DNA of 64,000 nucleotides from Pseudopyrenochaeta lycopersici (taxonomy: Eukaryota > Ascomycota > Dothideomycetes > Pleosporales > Pseudopyrenochaetaceae): assembly GCA_003313425.1 (NCBI GenBank), contig NHZP01000012.1, forward strand, positions 1-64,000. The letters run 5' to 3'. The first letter of the stretch is position 1. Each line of letters opens with the position of its first letter. Of this stretch, positions 44,889 to 57,419 are shown one piece after another. A program made the position numbers and the translations under genes. The notes beneath the pieces are model-generated. The model did no database searches and was not told the DNA's origin. It was given only the letters and a program-made list of their open reading frames with translations.

Positions 44889-45190
44889 TGTAAGGCAGTT
44901 AACACGCACAGTTGGGACAGTCTTAGTTGAAGAAACTCAATTTAAAAGAAAATAGACAAAATAGCAGATACCTCTCACCTTCGGGGGAGAGGTGCTGCCT
45001 ATATACATGAGCTAGAGCAGGCTAGTCCCGATCCAGTTACCTAGCTTAGTGAAAGGTAAGAGGTAACAGTTACCTTTTACCTGCGTCTAGTAACTTAGCA
45101 GGATCGTTACCTTTCACCTGCGTCTAGTAACTTGGAAGGATTGAACCCTTTCACCTGCGTCTAGTAACCTGAAAGGATTAAACCCTAACA
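44889..45190 (-). repeat. Element G 3' LTR
   Basis: 302 bp, TGTAAGG...CCCTAACA in plus orientation; same family as 3422-3723. Internal direct repeats of ACCTGCGTCTAGTAAC. Confidence 0.88.
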
Positions 45191-47912
45191 CGACCCCCCC
45201 CTTTAAAATAGTAAGGGCCTCTGAACTAAGAGATAAAAATTTAAGATAAAACATAAGAAAACTGTTTACTACTAAGTCCCTCTAACTTAGTAAATCTGGT
45301 AATAGGCTTTATATAGCGCTGCGTATGTCTAAACGGTTTCCTATACAAAATTACTAAGCTCTAAGGTGTTTTCTAACACTTCTACCCTGCGACGCGAAAA
45401 CAGAACCTAAAGACCTTTATACGATATATATAGGAGTAACCTTTGTAATTTTCGTTTAGTTACAAGGTCTCTAGATGTTGCGCGCAAAGCGAGGCGCACT
45501 GCGCTAAGTAAGGGCAAAGGCGAGTAATCTTGAGGCTATAGATGCGCGAATTGAGGCTAGAGGCGCGCAAATCGAGGCAAATTGAGGCGCGCTAACTTAA
45601 GCAAAACTGTTTAGATACCTTCGTCGCTGCTAAGATACTCTTCTGCAGCTAGCCTATCCTCGTTAAGTAGTAACCAATTTGGAGGCATACGATAAGTAGG
45701 TGGCTTAGGCTTATTAGGCTGTTACTAATAAAACAGATAAGCGTCGTAGTTGTTAGGGTACTTAGTTACTAGGTGCTAGGAGGGTTTTAGGTATCTAGTC
45801 TATTTAATTAGGTACTGCTACTCGCGCTTTTAGCGGCCTTTAACGCTAGTTTACTAATAATTAAGAAAATTATTAATAAGCTACTTATCTTAAACCTTAC
45901 TATTAGGATTAATTACCTTAACAGCTACTAGCTAAGCTAGCGCTTAATCTAGAAGCCCTTTTAAGGGCGCAGGCTAAAAAAGCTTAGAGTAAAATATAGG
46001 AAAAACTCTGCTGCCTAACATGTCTAGTAGAAGGTCTAATTAATACGCCTAGCTGTTATGCACGACTCTCGTAATACTGTAAGGCCCTGCCTACTTAAGG
46101 TCTAGCTTCTTTAATTCCTGTTTAGTAGACTAATTAATTATGTTAACTATAACTTAGTCTCTAACAGCGTACTTTAGCACTAATTAGTAAGAGGTGTTAG
46201 CGTAGTAAGCTTATTCTTATTAAGCCTATAGTATTTATTCTTATAAATAAGTAACTAGGTCTGCGTAGGTGTTTATAAGCTCGTCTGCCTAGATTTTATT
46301 ACTAGCTGTGGCGCTACTAAGCTTTTCGTCGCAGTTTTCCCCTGGGTGTATACTACTACGAGGGTGATATCTAAGATCCGCAAAGAATAGCGTTATGCCT
46401 GTAGAGGCGTTAACTGTATTGTTAGCCTGAAACTTAGCGACGTAAAGCTAGGCAGCCTAGTTAGTTTGCGCGTAGTTAATATACTAACGAAGATAAATTT
46501 CTAAGGCTTAATTTGCCTGCTTAGTCTAGCTGTCTGATTTAGGGTGATAGGCTGTTGATAAGCGCTGTTAGATACGTAGTTACTTACAGACCCGCCTCTA
46601 AAACTAACTAATAAAATTTGAACTGCGGTTAGAGATAATACTAAGGGGAATACTATATAATTTAAAGACCTCTATAAAGTACTTAGCGGCTTTAGCTGCA
46701 GTATAGCTATATATAGAGAAAAAATGCTGTCTTTTTGTAAGGCGGTCTATAATAATAAGGATATTCTTAAAAGTATAGCTATCTAGCTAAGAGGTAGGTA
46801 AATCTTAAATAAAATTAACTAAAATTTCTGTCTAGCGTCTATAAGGCACTAGCAGTGGCTGTAAGTAACTATGCTTGCTGTCCTAAGGTCTTTTTGTTTA
46901 GTAATAAGTAGCGCACGCGTCGTAATACTGTTTAATTAACAGGTGTATCTTTAGCTAGTAATACTGCGAGTATATAAGGAAGAATGAGTTGCGAGGGCCC
47001 TTATGACTGGCGATTTAATAGTTGTAACACAACTCTATAATGCGTTGGCGCAACTATAGGTTAGGAGGTACGTAAAGCCTAGTCTTGTCTATCTATAGGC
47101 GTTAGGAAGCTCCTTTACCTGTGCTTAACAGGTCTGCAGCGGAGAAGTAGTAGCTATTCTTGTAAAACTATAATAGTAATTTGGTGGTTTCTGTGTTAAT
47201 AGCTTTGAAGGCCTTTTTAGCTATAGCGTTGTTAGCGTACGCAGCGTTTAGGATTTCTTCTGTTAACTGATAGTTGTTCTTATAATAGGGCAGCGAAGGA
47301 TCTATTGTACTGTTAATAGGCGTAGGATTATTATTATTATTATTAAATTCTGTAGGAAAGTCTGTTCTATAAGCGCGGGTAAAGTAAAATTACACTACCT
47401 TAGCTTATTCCTAGGATATTTAGTCTAGGGACTTAGGTTAACTAAGGGCTAAGGCGCGTAAGGCTGTTGTAACTGCTAGTTATATGCCTAGGGAGAGTAC
47501 TTAGAGTCTAAGAATAGCAGCCCGTGTACTATAACAAGGGTCTTCTGCGTCTGTTAGGGTATCTTAAGGTTAACAGCTTAAAGCGTCTGCTTTACTGTTA
47601 GTTTCCCTAGGGGTATAGACAATCTTAAAGTTAAACTAGCTAAGAAATAAGGACTACTATGCTTATTATTAGCTGAGTTTTTTAGTTATTATAAACTATT
47701 CTAGGTTCTTATAGTCTATTATTACCTGTATTAGTTAAGAAGAGCCTATAAGTTTAGGCTCCTATTCCTTAAATACCTATATAATTACTATAAGTTTAAG
47801 ATTATAGATATTATAGTTACACTCTGCTAAGGAGTATTTCTTTAAAAAGAAAGTAATAGGTTATAGGACGTCCTTATTATTGTATTACTTTATAACCCTA
47901 CCTAATACCTAT
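45191..47912 (-). pseudogene. Element G pol, C-terminal part (RNase H end, integrase, chromodomain)
   Basis: From 47912 down: the RNase H motif FFLKKYSLAECNYNIYNL, then IIDYKNLE-x-FIITKKLS and FNFKIVYTPRETNSKADAL; integrase zinc and core region near 46900-46200 (YYDACATYYQTKRPQDSKH); and a chromodomain-like end REQQYLIK-x-TRYLKPS near 45740-45830. Stops fit RIP. About 45530-45605 there is a short repeat of TTGAGGC and GGCGCGC words in the 3' untranslated part. Confidence 0.8.
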
Positions 47913-48284
47913 TGTGGAGTTAACAAGGTGGTTCGGCACAATCCCGCAGTTCTGGTGTTGTGAATGAGAGGTGACGCTGGACTCAAATGTGCGTGAATAA
48001 CAGGAGCAGCCCTGCCTGTGCAGTCTGCCAGAAACGAAGGTAAGTATAGAGCCTGATTAAAAGTAATAAACAAAATGGTCTGAAATCTCATAAATTAACG
48101 TAGCTAATACACTAGCTACTTTGCAAAATCTCAGTTTTTGAAGTGAATTCTCGTGGAGTGTAGTGCATGAGGTTTTGGTGCATGATGTTGAGATCTCTCG
48201 CATCTCCAAGTTTTATCACTAAATTTCGCTAACAAAGGAAACCTATCATCACCTAATTGCCCAGGTACCCTATACAACAGCACA
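47913..48284 (-). repeat. Element D 3' LTR
   Basis: 372 bp, plus-strand TGTGGAGTTAACAAGG...CAACAGCACA. The minus open frame 47909-48091 is a shadow in it. An identical arrangement occurs in the 60272-60645 copy. Confidence 0.88.
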
Positions 48285-48303
48285 AACCTCCCCTACTTTA
48301 AGC
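48285..48303 (-). other. Element D poly-purine tract
   Basis: Minus strand GCTTAAAGTAGGGGAGGTT directly before the 3' LTR; also present in D2 (33097-33115). It sets the minus orientation of the element. Confidence 0.7.
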
Positions 48304-48717
48304 TTAGTCCTATTAAGCTTACAAATCCTGCTTATTATTCCTTCTCTTTATAAGCAGAACTATTAGCAGGAGGAGAAGAGAGCTAAGAAAAGACACACAA
48401 AAAAGAAAGGAAAGAAAGAAATCGTTGCCCTATAAATAAAGGGAAGGCAGCATAAGCTGTATTTCTGCAGGAGGAGTAGTCCTCGTAATTATGCAGGTTC
48501 CTTTATAAAATCTCGCACTTCATCGTCAAATCTCTTAAAGACAGTAGGAAAAACAAAAGAAAACGCGCCTTAACTTTACTGTTGAAGACGCCGGCAAGTA
48601 TGCCATCGTCCTAGTATCCCTTAAACAACCTGGAGGCACTTAGCCAATTAGAGTCTGTTAAGCCTTACCTAACGACTGCTGATTAGTTAGGCTCTCGACA
48701 GTGCAGCCAAATCACCC

Positions 48718-51700
48718 TCACTTCTTCTTCTTAATCTCCTTAATCCTCTTACTACGACGAGGAGTCTGCGACGGTGCATGCAGATTTGACGCGCTTATAT
48801 CAGGTTGCGCTTGCCCAGGACGAGAAGGCGCGAGAGGAGGTCCTATAGGTGACTGACTAGGCGAATATTAACTTAGCGCCTGTTGCTGCGATAATAACCT
48901 TTGTGAACTAGCATAAGCTAAAGTCTGTAGAGACTTAGTTACGCTTCGGATAGATAGACGCCTCGGTTTCTCCTTCCTGTCTAGCATCCTAGCAGCCTTG
49001 CTATTAGGATTATTAGAAAGCTCCTTAAGAACCTTGTCTAGGGCAGTGCGTTGTTTAACCTGCCCATCGTGCTTCTACTACTTAGCTTCCTAAGCTAGAT
49101 TTATACCTTTATTTAAGAAGAACGACCTGTCAGGTACGCCGAGGTCTCTGTCTTTACTAAAAGTAAGCTTCTTATAATGCTAGCAGACAACCTAATACTC
49201 TTTAATTATCTTTACTGTAGCTTTCCTAGTATCCTTAATAAATTAACAGATTAAACTAGGATTAGGCTAATCTGTAAACAAGTCCGTTAGTTCCTCTAAA
49301 ACTAGCGGAGAGTCCTATCTCAGCTAATAGTTTACAGCCTTAGCAATGTTTGACGAGTATACTAGTGTAACATCTCTAAGAAAGGCCTACTTAACGCCTC
49401 TATAGTAATTTAAGTGTCTAGAAGGTAACTTTAGCGCGGTAGTTAAGCTTTAAAAGGCAGCAGTAAGCTCTTAATAGGAGCCTATCTCAGGAATCTCTAT
49501 CATAGTTATGTCCTCTTCTACCTTAACAAACTAAGGCAAGATAGTTCGTCGTTACTTAGTTGCAGGTCCAGTAGATCCATAAGGCAGCCTAGGATCAGAG
49601 ATATAGACATGACCAGCCTTGCAAGGCTGACTAAACTATTTAACGTTAGGAAATTTCGCACTGCAATTCTCTAGCCAGTCCCTCTTATCGTCCTATCCCT
49701 TAATATAACTAGTAGAGTTCTTAAGTCCTAAGTTTTCTTACTAGTTCTAGTACTTATAGATAATATTATAAAAGCCACGTAGTATCTGCGTGTAGTTATC
49801 TTCATCTTTATCGTTAAAAGAGACGCTTCCTTAGATAATATCTACGCCCCTGCCTAAGTACACAGCCTTAGAGATGTTTAAGTTAATATAACAGAAGTAA
49901 GTCCTATCCCTAGGCTTAGTGTATTTCGTGTAATAAGGGTAAGAAATTAGGTTAGGCTCTTTTCGCAAGACTGCGTATATCAGCCAATACTTAACGTTAC
50001 TACGCACAAGCTGCTGTATTAACGAATAATACATTACCTAACACTAGCTAAGGTTGCTCTTGCTATCAATTAGCCGCGTGTAGTAGAGGTACATGTTAAA
50101 ACTTTAATTAAGGATTAAGACTAGCTCAGGATCCTTAAAAATCTAGCTGAAGGCGTCGTAGGTAATGCTGCTGTACTCCTTAAATGCTTTAATATATACT
50201 CCCTAATTAAGAGCCTTAGTAACTTTGTCCTAGTTAATTTAGACTTAAACTTTTACTAGGCGATAATAATAGCTCTTTAGGTCTTAATGCGTATAGTCTC
50301 CTTAAAACAGGGCTAAGAACAGAACTTAAGTTACTAGGTCTGATTAAAGCTAACCTTATCAATCCTAACAATAGTATAGTATCTTAAGCAGCTAAACTGT
50401 GTTTAAAATGCTAAGGCTTTAAGTAAGCAGGCCTATCTTACCAGCCACGTAATAGTAATATTGCTAGCACACCCTGCGATAGTTGAATACCTAACTACCC
50501 TGCGTATCCTTAAGAGTGCTGAAATTTATATACTCTTAATACTAGGTATTAATTAGCTAAACGCGCTTACTATTATTTAACTTCCTAGACGTAAGTAACG
50601 CGGTTATCTTAACTAGAGCAGACTGTTTGTTTATACAGTTGCATCCCTTGCGCGATTTTACTGCGATGCTAGTTTTAAGTAAGATGTCTTCTTTAATTAA
50701 GTCTTAAACGTTAATACTGTCGTTAAGTGTCGCTAGCAGCATTTCTAACTCTTCGCGTAACTGCCTTACTAACTCTAAGTCTCTTACGCGAATCTTATCT
50801 AGAGCGAGAGGCTGCGTAGAGGGAAATCTCTAACGCTGCCTAAGACGGAATTTCTCTTAAAGGGCTTCTACTGCCTTAACCTGTTATTAAGTACGCCTAT
50901 TCCCTCTTAAACGTTGTTCTTCTAGCTAGATTTCTTGAATGCTTTTAGCTGTAACAGACAGCCTGTCTGTTCGAGGCTCGCCTAGCTTCTCTAGCTTATT
51001 CTAGATGTCACCTCTAAATTCTTTACTTATGCGTTAGTAACTAAGACTAGAAGGCTTAATAACTTACGTGCGCCCTTTAATATTTAATAAAGTAGTGGGG
51101 CTTTAGCTTCTAGCACGTTTAGAGGCAGTTATCGCTAAGGCTGTCGTCTAGACGCTAACCTTAGCTGCAGAATTATTCTTGCTATTACTAGCAGCAGGAA
51201 GAAGTAACTTAGTCTGCTTATAATACCTAAAATAATTCTCCCGCAGCTACTTAGGCGGAATAGTTATATTTAGAGGAAGCTTTATTCCTGCATGTAATTA
51301 CTTTCTATACTATTTGATTACCTCTGTCTAGAACATCTAGTTAAGATACTTTTCCTTAGAGCGCGTGTCTATATTATCGGCCGTAATCCTAGAGGCAGGC
51401 ATCTTATACTTGTTAACGATACTGCGCAACTTAGCGTTACCGTCCTTATAATGCTTCTTTATCTAAGTAGGCATGTTAGCTATCTGCTAACGTACTTCTT
51501 CCTAGTCAGTAATATTAACAAATCTATCCTGTCTCCTCCTTGCAGATTGTTGTCGATAGTAAAGAGCTGTGTTAAGGAAGGGAGCGAGGTTGTCCAGCGA
51601 GGTCCTGAACAGAATATGGAATGAGGACCTGCCTCAGTACATGCTGATGGTGTTCGTCCAGATAGGCAAACGCGCTCTCTGTCTCCTTTTTCCTCTTCTT

Positions 51701-52655
51701 CTTATAAGTGTCTATGTCCTTAAGTATAGGATATTACTGCTCAAAAGCAGCGATACCTCTATACTGCGACATCAGGCTTAGTCTTCCTTTTAGAAATTCT
51801 CTAGTCGCGATAATAAGGGTCAAAGTCTTGTTAAAGTAAGTTACTAAGGCCCCTATCTAATTATCTACTATGCCCTTCTGTTTAACAGGCGAGACTTGTA
51901 GCAAGTTTTAAACCTAAGTGTCTACTGTGATCCCTGCGTGCTAGGGGACTTTAAAGTTACTATAACGCTTAAGCTTAGTTCTGTAGTCTTTAATAGCTTC
52001 TTTACTAGTAAATCGCACGATCTCTGTTAGCGCAGGCTTAATTATAGTTATGGTTAGTTAAGGATTTAGGTTTGACAGTAGGGGTAGACGCTTCCTAGGC
52101 TGTTTGGGTGTCTGAGGCGGCTGTAACATCGCTTGAAGTTTGTACCTAACAGGCACTTATGTGTTTACCTTAGAAAGTTTTAATAGATAGTAACAGGAAG
52201 CAAGAAAGAGAAACTTAGGCCCTGTAGGATTAACTACAGGCTTAAGATTTAGAAGAGGTTTAAGCGGCGGAGGGTATCTTTCCCTCCTTAACTTTACTTA
52301 AAAGCCCTACTAAGGCTTAACGACGTAGTAAAAGGTAAAGTTGCTATTATTTTAACTCCTTCCTGTTACCTAATTAGCTAGCATAGCAGGTCCTCTTAAG
52401 AGTTAGCTACTTAGGAACGTTTCCTGAGTAGGTCTTATCTTACTGCTAAACGCAGCTATAAACTCACCTTCACACTTAAAAATATCAATTATCTTATCTT
52501 CTACCTCCTTTAATTGATTCTGCATCTTCGAATTGTCGCTCTGTAATCTCGTGGTTGCGTTGCTGCTGCTGGCGCAGATATTAAGTTGTCTAGCTAATTA
52601 GATTTTAGCAGGTCTTGCTAAGCTTACTTAGCGATTGCTGATTAGTTAGACTCTT
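48718..52655 (-). pseudogene. Element D third ORF: large protein with 2OG/Fe(II)-dioxygenase-like region
   Basis: A minus-strand frame of about 1300 codons, broken by RIP stops and at least one frame change near 51640. N-terminal part: ISNR-x-VSLARPAKI and a coiled coil with MQNQLKEVEDKIIDIFK (about 52530). Middle: basic helical regions (EEVRQQIANMPTQIKKHY, FRYYKQTKLL). C-terminal third: LVRSNVKYWLIYAVLRKEPN and SYPYYTKYTKP, then TYFCYINLNI (Y-I-N at 49882-49890), GSVSFNDKDED, and CKAGHVYISDPRLPYGSTGP (Tyr codon at 49579-49581). Reverting RIP-type changes, Y-I-N would be H-I-D and LPY would be LPH about 100 residues later, with Arg following: the HxD...H...R pattern of 2OG/Fe(II) oxygenases. 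The tail is basic (RRSKRIKEIKKKK). Oxygenase identity is an inference from motifs; the frame itself is well supported. Confidence 0.6.
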
Positions 52656-52830
52656 TAACACCCTAGTTTCTCTACTATTTTTAATCGCGTAATAAGGAGA
52701 TTAACCTCCTAGCGACTCTAAATAATATTTTGTTTAGTTTTAACTTATTTTTATGTGCCTAGGAGGTTACGCTGCGTGTGTGTAATACTAAATGTGTAAA
52801 AATATGCGAAAATTTAATAAAGGAAATGCA

Positions 52831-52849
52831 GTCCCTCCCCTGCTTTAAG
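52831..52849 (-). other. Internal PPT-like tract between pol and third ORF of D
   Basis: Minus strand CTTAAAGCAGGGGAGGGAC, one mismatch from the terminal PPT CTTAAAGTAGGGGAGG. It lies in the non-coding gap (about 52660-52900) after integrase. It could be a central PPT or a relic of a former 3' end. Confidence 0.5.
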
Positions 52850-52899
52850 ATGAAAGCCCGTCCCCTAGGCTTAAGGAAGCTTATCTTCTAAGTTAGAAT

Positions 52900-55800
52900 T
52901 AATTTCTAAATTAGGTATTTGAATATATTATTGTCTCTTAGTCTCTGTTAAAGATCTTAGTATAATAATAGGATAGCTGCGCGCAGTTAGCTATATTATA
53001 TCTTCAGATAAATCCAAGTTTATAGGAGGGTTAATCTCTATCTCTTGTAACTAAATCGCGTCTTAGTTAGGATTCTTAATGACTGTAAACTTATCGTCTT
53101 AAGAGTTGTTAAATTAAGTAGGCGGCGGTAAAAAGTTAGCCTTAACATCCTATAACGATAGATCCTATAACTTTGCGCGACCTTAATACTCTTAAGTAAC
53201 CTCGCTTTTATCTTAAGGTACCTACAGTTTAAGTCTCTATCCTAGGGTAGTGTTTCTAAATCGCGTGCTGTTAAGGTCTATAAGTTAATAGTTACCTTTA
53301 TCCTAGTTAGCATAAAAGACTTTATATAGTCTTAGCTATCTACTTATAAGCTTCTTATCTCTTAACATATTAATATCTCTAGCTAAGTCCTACATTAGTA
53401 CGAAGTTATCTTCTTTAATTTCTTCTTAATAAATCTCCCTGTAATTATCTTAATATTCCTTCTTTTCGCGTCGTAGGCGCTTAGTTCTTAATACTGCGTC
53501 CTTAAGAAATTAATCTCTTAAATCTAGCTGTATAGCTCGCACTGCTAACAACTAGCCTCTTAATATTACTTATCTGAATAGCAATGTCTGCTATATTAGA
53601 AGAGTAAGCTTAATTAGAAGTACTAGATTCTAACTAGTAACTAACTAATAAGGAGAATATCTAGTCTAACTCTGCGTAGAAATTCTGTCTGCCCATAATA
53701 CAGTTAGAAGATTATTAACCTAAGGTCTAGGAAGCTTTATAAGTGCGTTACATATTAGCTTATAACTACCCTTAATTTTTCCTATAGCCTAAGGGTTATA
53801 TACTAATACCTAGATCCTCCTAATATAATAAATCTTAGTAAGGGCTTTAACTACCTTTCTAAAATTAGGCCCACCGTCTATAGTAAGCGTCCTTATTATA
53901 CTTTAGTAACATAAGATTTCCTTATATAAAAATTTAGCAACAGTAGATAACTTATTATTAGCTATTGCTCGTGCCTCTAGCTATCTACTAAGGTATTCTT
54001 GTACAATTATGATAAATTTCTTTCCTTAATAATGCGGCATGTAAATAACGTCTATAGTAACTTGTTCCTATAACGCGTGATAGTAGGTATTCGTTAGCAT
54101 CTCTTACTTGCGACTTAATAATCTTTGCTAGCACTGTTCGTATAATGTAATTATGCGTCGCACCTCCTTATGTATCCTTTCCTACTAGTATCGTTAAGCA
54201 AGCATTAAATAGACGCTATTCACTCCTCTATAACTAATCTATTAATATATTTCCTATATAGCTACAGTCTTAAGATTAGGATTATCTATAACTTAATAAA
54301 TAGCTATATTCCTTATAGACTTTTAGAAGAGATACCCTTCTCGCATAAAGAAATTTATTACCCTCTTTTTCTATACTCGAAGTTGTACCCTCGTAAGGCC
54401 TTTAAGCTTCTTAAATCTTATTAAGAACTAAGTAATTACTTAGACGAGTCTAAAGTAATTACTTATTTAGTACCTTACTCGTCTTAGCAGGTAAGGTAAA
54501 CTTAAGGTTAGCAATCACGTTTTTAATAAAATCTTTAAGGTCATCTTTAGTCTCGTCTAGCTATTCCTATCCTTCTAGCTTTAGGTAACGTAACAACGCA
54601 TTAGTAATAATATTCTTCTTTCTAGGAACATACTTAATATTAAAGTCCTAGGTAAGGATAGCTGCGAGCTACCTGTTTTAGACTAACCTAGGGACGTTAG
54701 GCGATAATCTGTTAAGTTAATAAATAAGCGTCTAAGCGTCCGTTTTAATAGTAAAATGTTATCTATATAGCTAGGTTCTGAATTTCTTTAACGCCTATAA
54801 TACTGCCTTGTACTTAAGCTTTATTAAGTACTAGAGACTCTTAGCTTTTAACTAAATTATACTTTTAAATTAACATAGGTGTCTCTTTCTATCTGCTCTA
54901 ATCTGTTCAAGAGACGCGCCTGCGCCTTCCTTACTCGCATCTACTACTATAAAAATTATGCCTCTATTCTTATAGTTAGGACTCGCTAATACTAGGGCTA
55001 AAGTAATATATTACTTTAAGGTACGCATAGCCTCTTATTAAGCTTCCTGCTATATCTATTTAACGCTAGTCCTTATTAACTAGAATAGGGGCTTTGCGCG
55101 AATAGTAAAGCTAGGCACCTATATCTTGTAGTAGACACAGATACCTATAAACGCCCTTACTTCTTTTACATTTCTACATTCTAGCTAATCTAGAATCTTA
55201 GCCACGTTCTATTAATCTAGATATCTCCCTTACGCAGTAACCTTATATCTAACTACTCCTAATCTAGAGACTCCCTAATAATACTTCTTACCTAAAATTA
55301 TAGCTTTAGCTCTTTCTACGTTAGCTAGAGCCTTGTCTAGCTGCTAAATATGTTCTAATACATATCTTCTTACTCTAGGAAATACTTCTTCTCCTCTATA
55401 GTTAGTTTTAGGACCGCCAGCAGTAATATTATCTATAAAAGGAATAGTATATAGCTAATAATCCTCTATAATCTTTGTAACTACTCGCTAAAAGACTGTA
55501 ACTAAGTTAGTCGCGCCTTAAACTATTATACAGTATTAAAGTAAACTAACTAGCGTATAAAAGGCAGTTATGTCTCTGCTGTCTAGATAAAGTGTAATCT
55601 AGTTATATCCTAAGAATAGATCTATAAGAGACAGAATACGATATCTACTAAAACGCTTAGAGAATTTATCTGCTGTTAGAGGCAGATTAGCATCCCTAAG
55701 AGATACTACATTTATCTTAATTAACTTAAGTATTATCTAATAACTCTTATCTTTCTTTTTAACTAGAAACTATAAGTTTCTATACTAACTGGCGCATCTT

Positions 55801-57300
55801 TCTAGTACCCCTCTATTAAGTCTGTTATTAAATATTGTAACTACCTCTTCCTTAACAGCTCGCGCTATTAGGAATAATTTTTCTAACTAAGCTTTATATT
55901 TAATAGTCTGTATCTTATATAGAGGACATACATCCTTAATAATTCGTCCCGTCTTAGAGAAAGTGAAGGCGATCACGCCTTCTCTATTTATTAACATTTT
56001 AATAAATAACTAAACTTCTAATTTTATTAACTTAGATCTAAACTTTTATAAGGCTAGCCTTTCTAGTATTAATCTTATGCCTTGTAGGAATGCTGTATAT
56101 CTGCACTTAAAAAGGTAATTAAAAGGTCTAATATTAGGAGGTCTTAGACTTTTTCTTGAGAGTTACAGTTTAACAGCATGTTACTTCTAATCCTCACGCC
56201 TGAACTCCTTAATATCTAATACCGCAGGAATATCTACAGGTTATACCTTATTAGCTACCCTCTTATGCAGGGTATTAACCTAACTGTCTGTGCACTTCCT
56301 TCTCTTTTCCTATTACGCCTGACGGTTGAGTTTACACATAACTAAAAAAGACTCTAATTCTCGCACTGCTAAAGGATCCTTAGAGGCTCTAACTCTATAG
56401 CTTATTACTTACTTTACCTATTCTTTAAATTACTGCTTATTATTAGTTATAAAAATAAGTAAAAATTTACTAAATCTAATAGAAGCTTTTATAAACTCAG
56501 CCTCCTAAATATACTTAACCTAAGTATAAGATAAATAAGATTCTAAACTAAAACATCGTCCTAGGTATCTTCTACTTAAATCTAGACACTCCTCCCTAGA
56601 AAGGGTGTCTACTACGTGTTTTCCTTATCTTTAGGAGTTAGTATATAGTTTCTTAGATGCAGCAGAGCAGAATCAGAGGCTATAAAGACGGCGTTTCTGT
56701 CTCTATTCTTAGAAATAATCCTGCACGTAATCCTTCTATATACGTTATACTAAATTAATAACCTTACTAAAGCGCACTAAGGTCTACCTAAAATCGCTAA
56801 TCTTGTTAGGTTTTAAACGATCCTAAAGTAACTAATAACAGTTACCTCCCCTACTTTAACTAGGACACTCTACGCAGTTCCTATAAAAGGATTAGTGCTT
56901 CTATTTACAGTAACTACTCTATCTTAATGCGAGCTACCTTACTTATAGTCTTTATATATAAGCTTTAATACCTTAGCCGCACTGTATCTTAAAAGGTTTA
57001 TCTATACGCTAGTGTTAATAAGACACTTCACTACATACCTATTAAACGAGGCCTAGCAGGTTAGAAGGTCACACTGTACGTAAGCTATACCTATCTTCTT
57101 TTAAATTATTATGGCTTCTTATTTAGTAGGATTAACTAAAGCTTTATACTAAGTATTATATATTCCTAGGGCCTTATGCCTAGTTTAGGCATTAAAAGTC
57201 CTAAATTATATTAAGTTAAGCCCTAAATTTAGTCCTTTTTTAAGACTAACAGTCTCTTTTTAATTTAATTTAACCTTTTCTTTATCAGAAAAATGCCTCT
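52900..57300 (-). pseudogene. Element D pol (protease, RT, RNase H, integrase), RIP-inactivated
   Basis: Minus strand from about 57300: the protease block CLINTSVQINLLRYSAAKVL near 56990 (expected DTG is NTS). RT about 55900-55000 with LVKKKDKS, SLIDLFLGYNQITL, GATNLVTVFQRVVTKI and the catalytic box FIDN (one Asp lost) in IPFIDNI. RNase H about 55000-54650 (IIFIVVDASKEGAGASLEQI, acidic residue kept). Integrase about 54200-53700 with QVTIDVIYMPHYQGKKFII, RTLTIDGGPNFRKVVKALT and VYNPQAIGKIKGSY. No chromodomain was recognised. This resembles a separate fungal Gypsy group with longer polyproteins. Confidence 0.8.
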
Positions 57301-57419
57301 GAACATCCCCAATAACTTAGGCAGACGCAGGGTTGTGCAGGGTAAGGCACTGCGGTGTCAGCCAATCAAGTTTCAGCAGGTCTTACTTAGCTAACCTAGC
57401 GATTACTAATTAGCTGGCC

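Noticed and set aside
51569..51781. 70-codon plus frame inside element D
   Set aside because: Antisense to the third ORF, which has the coding-like minus frame there.
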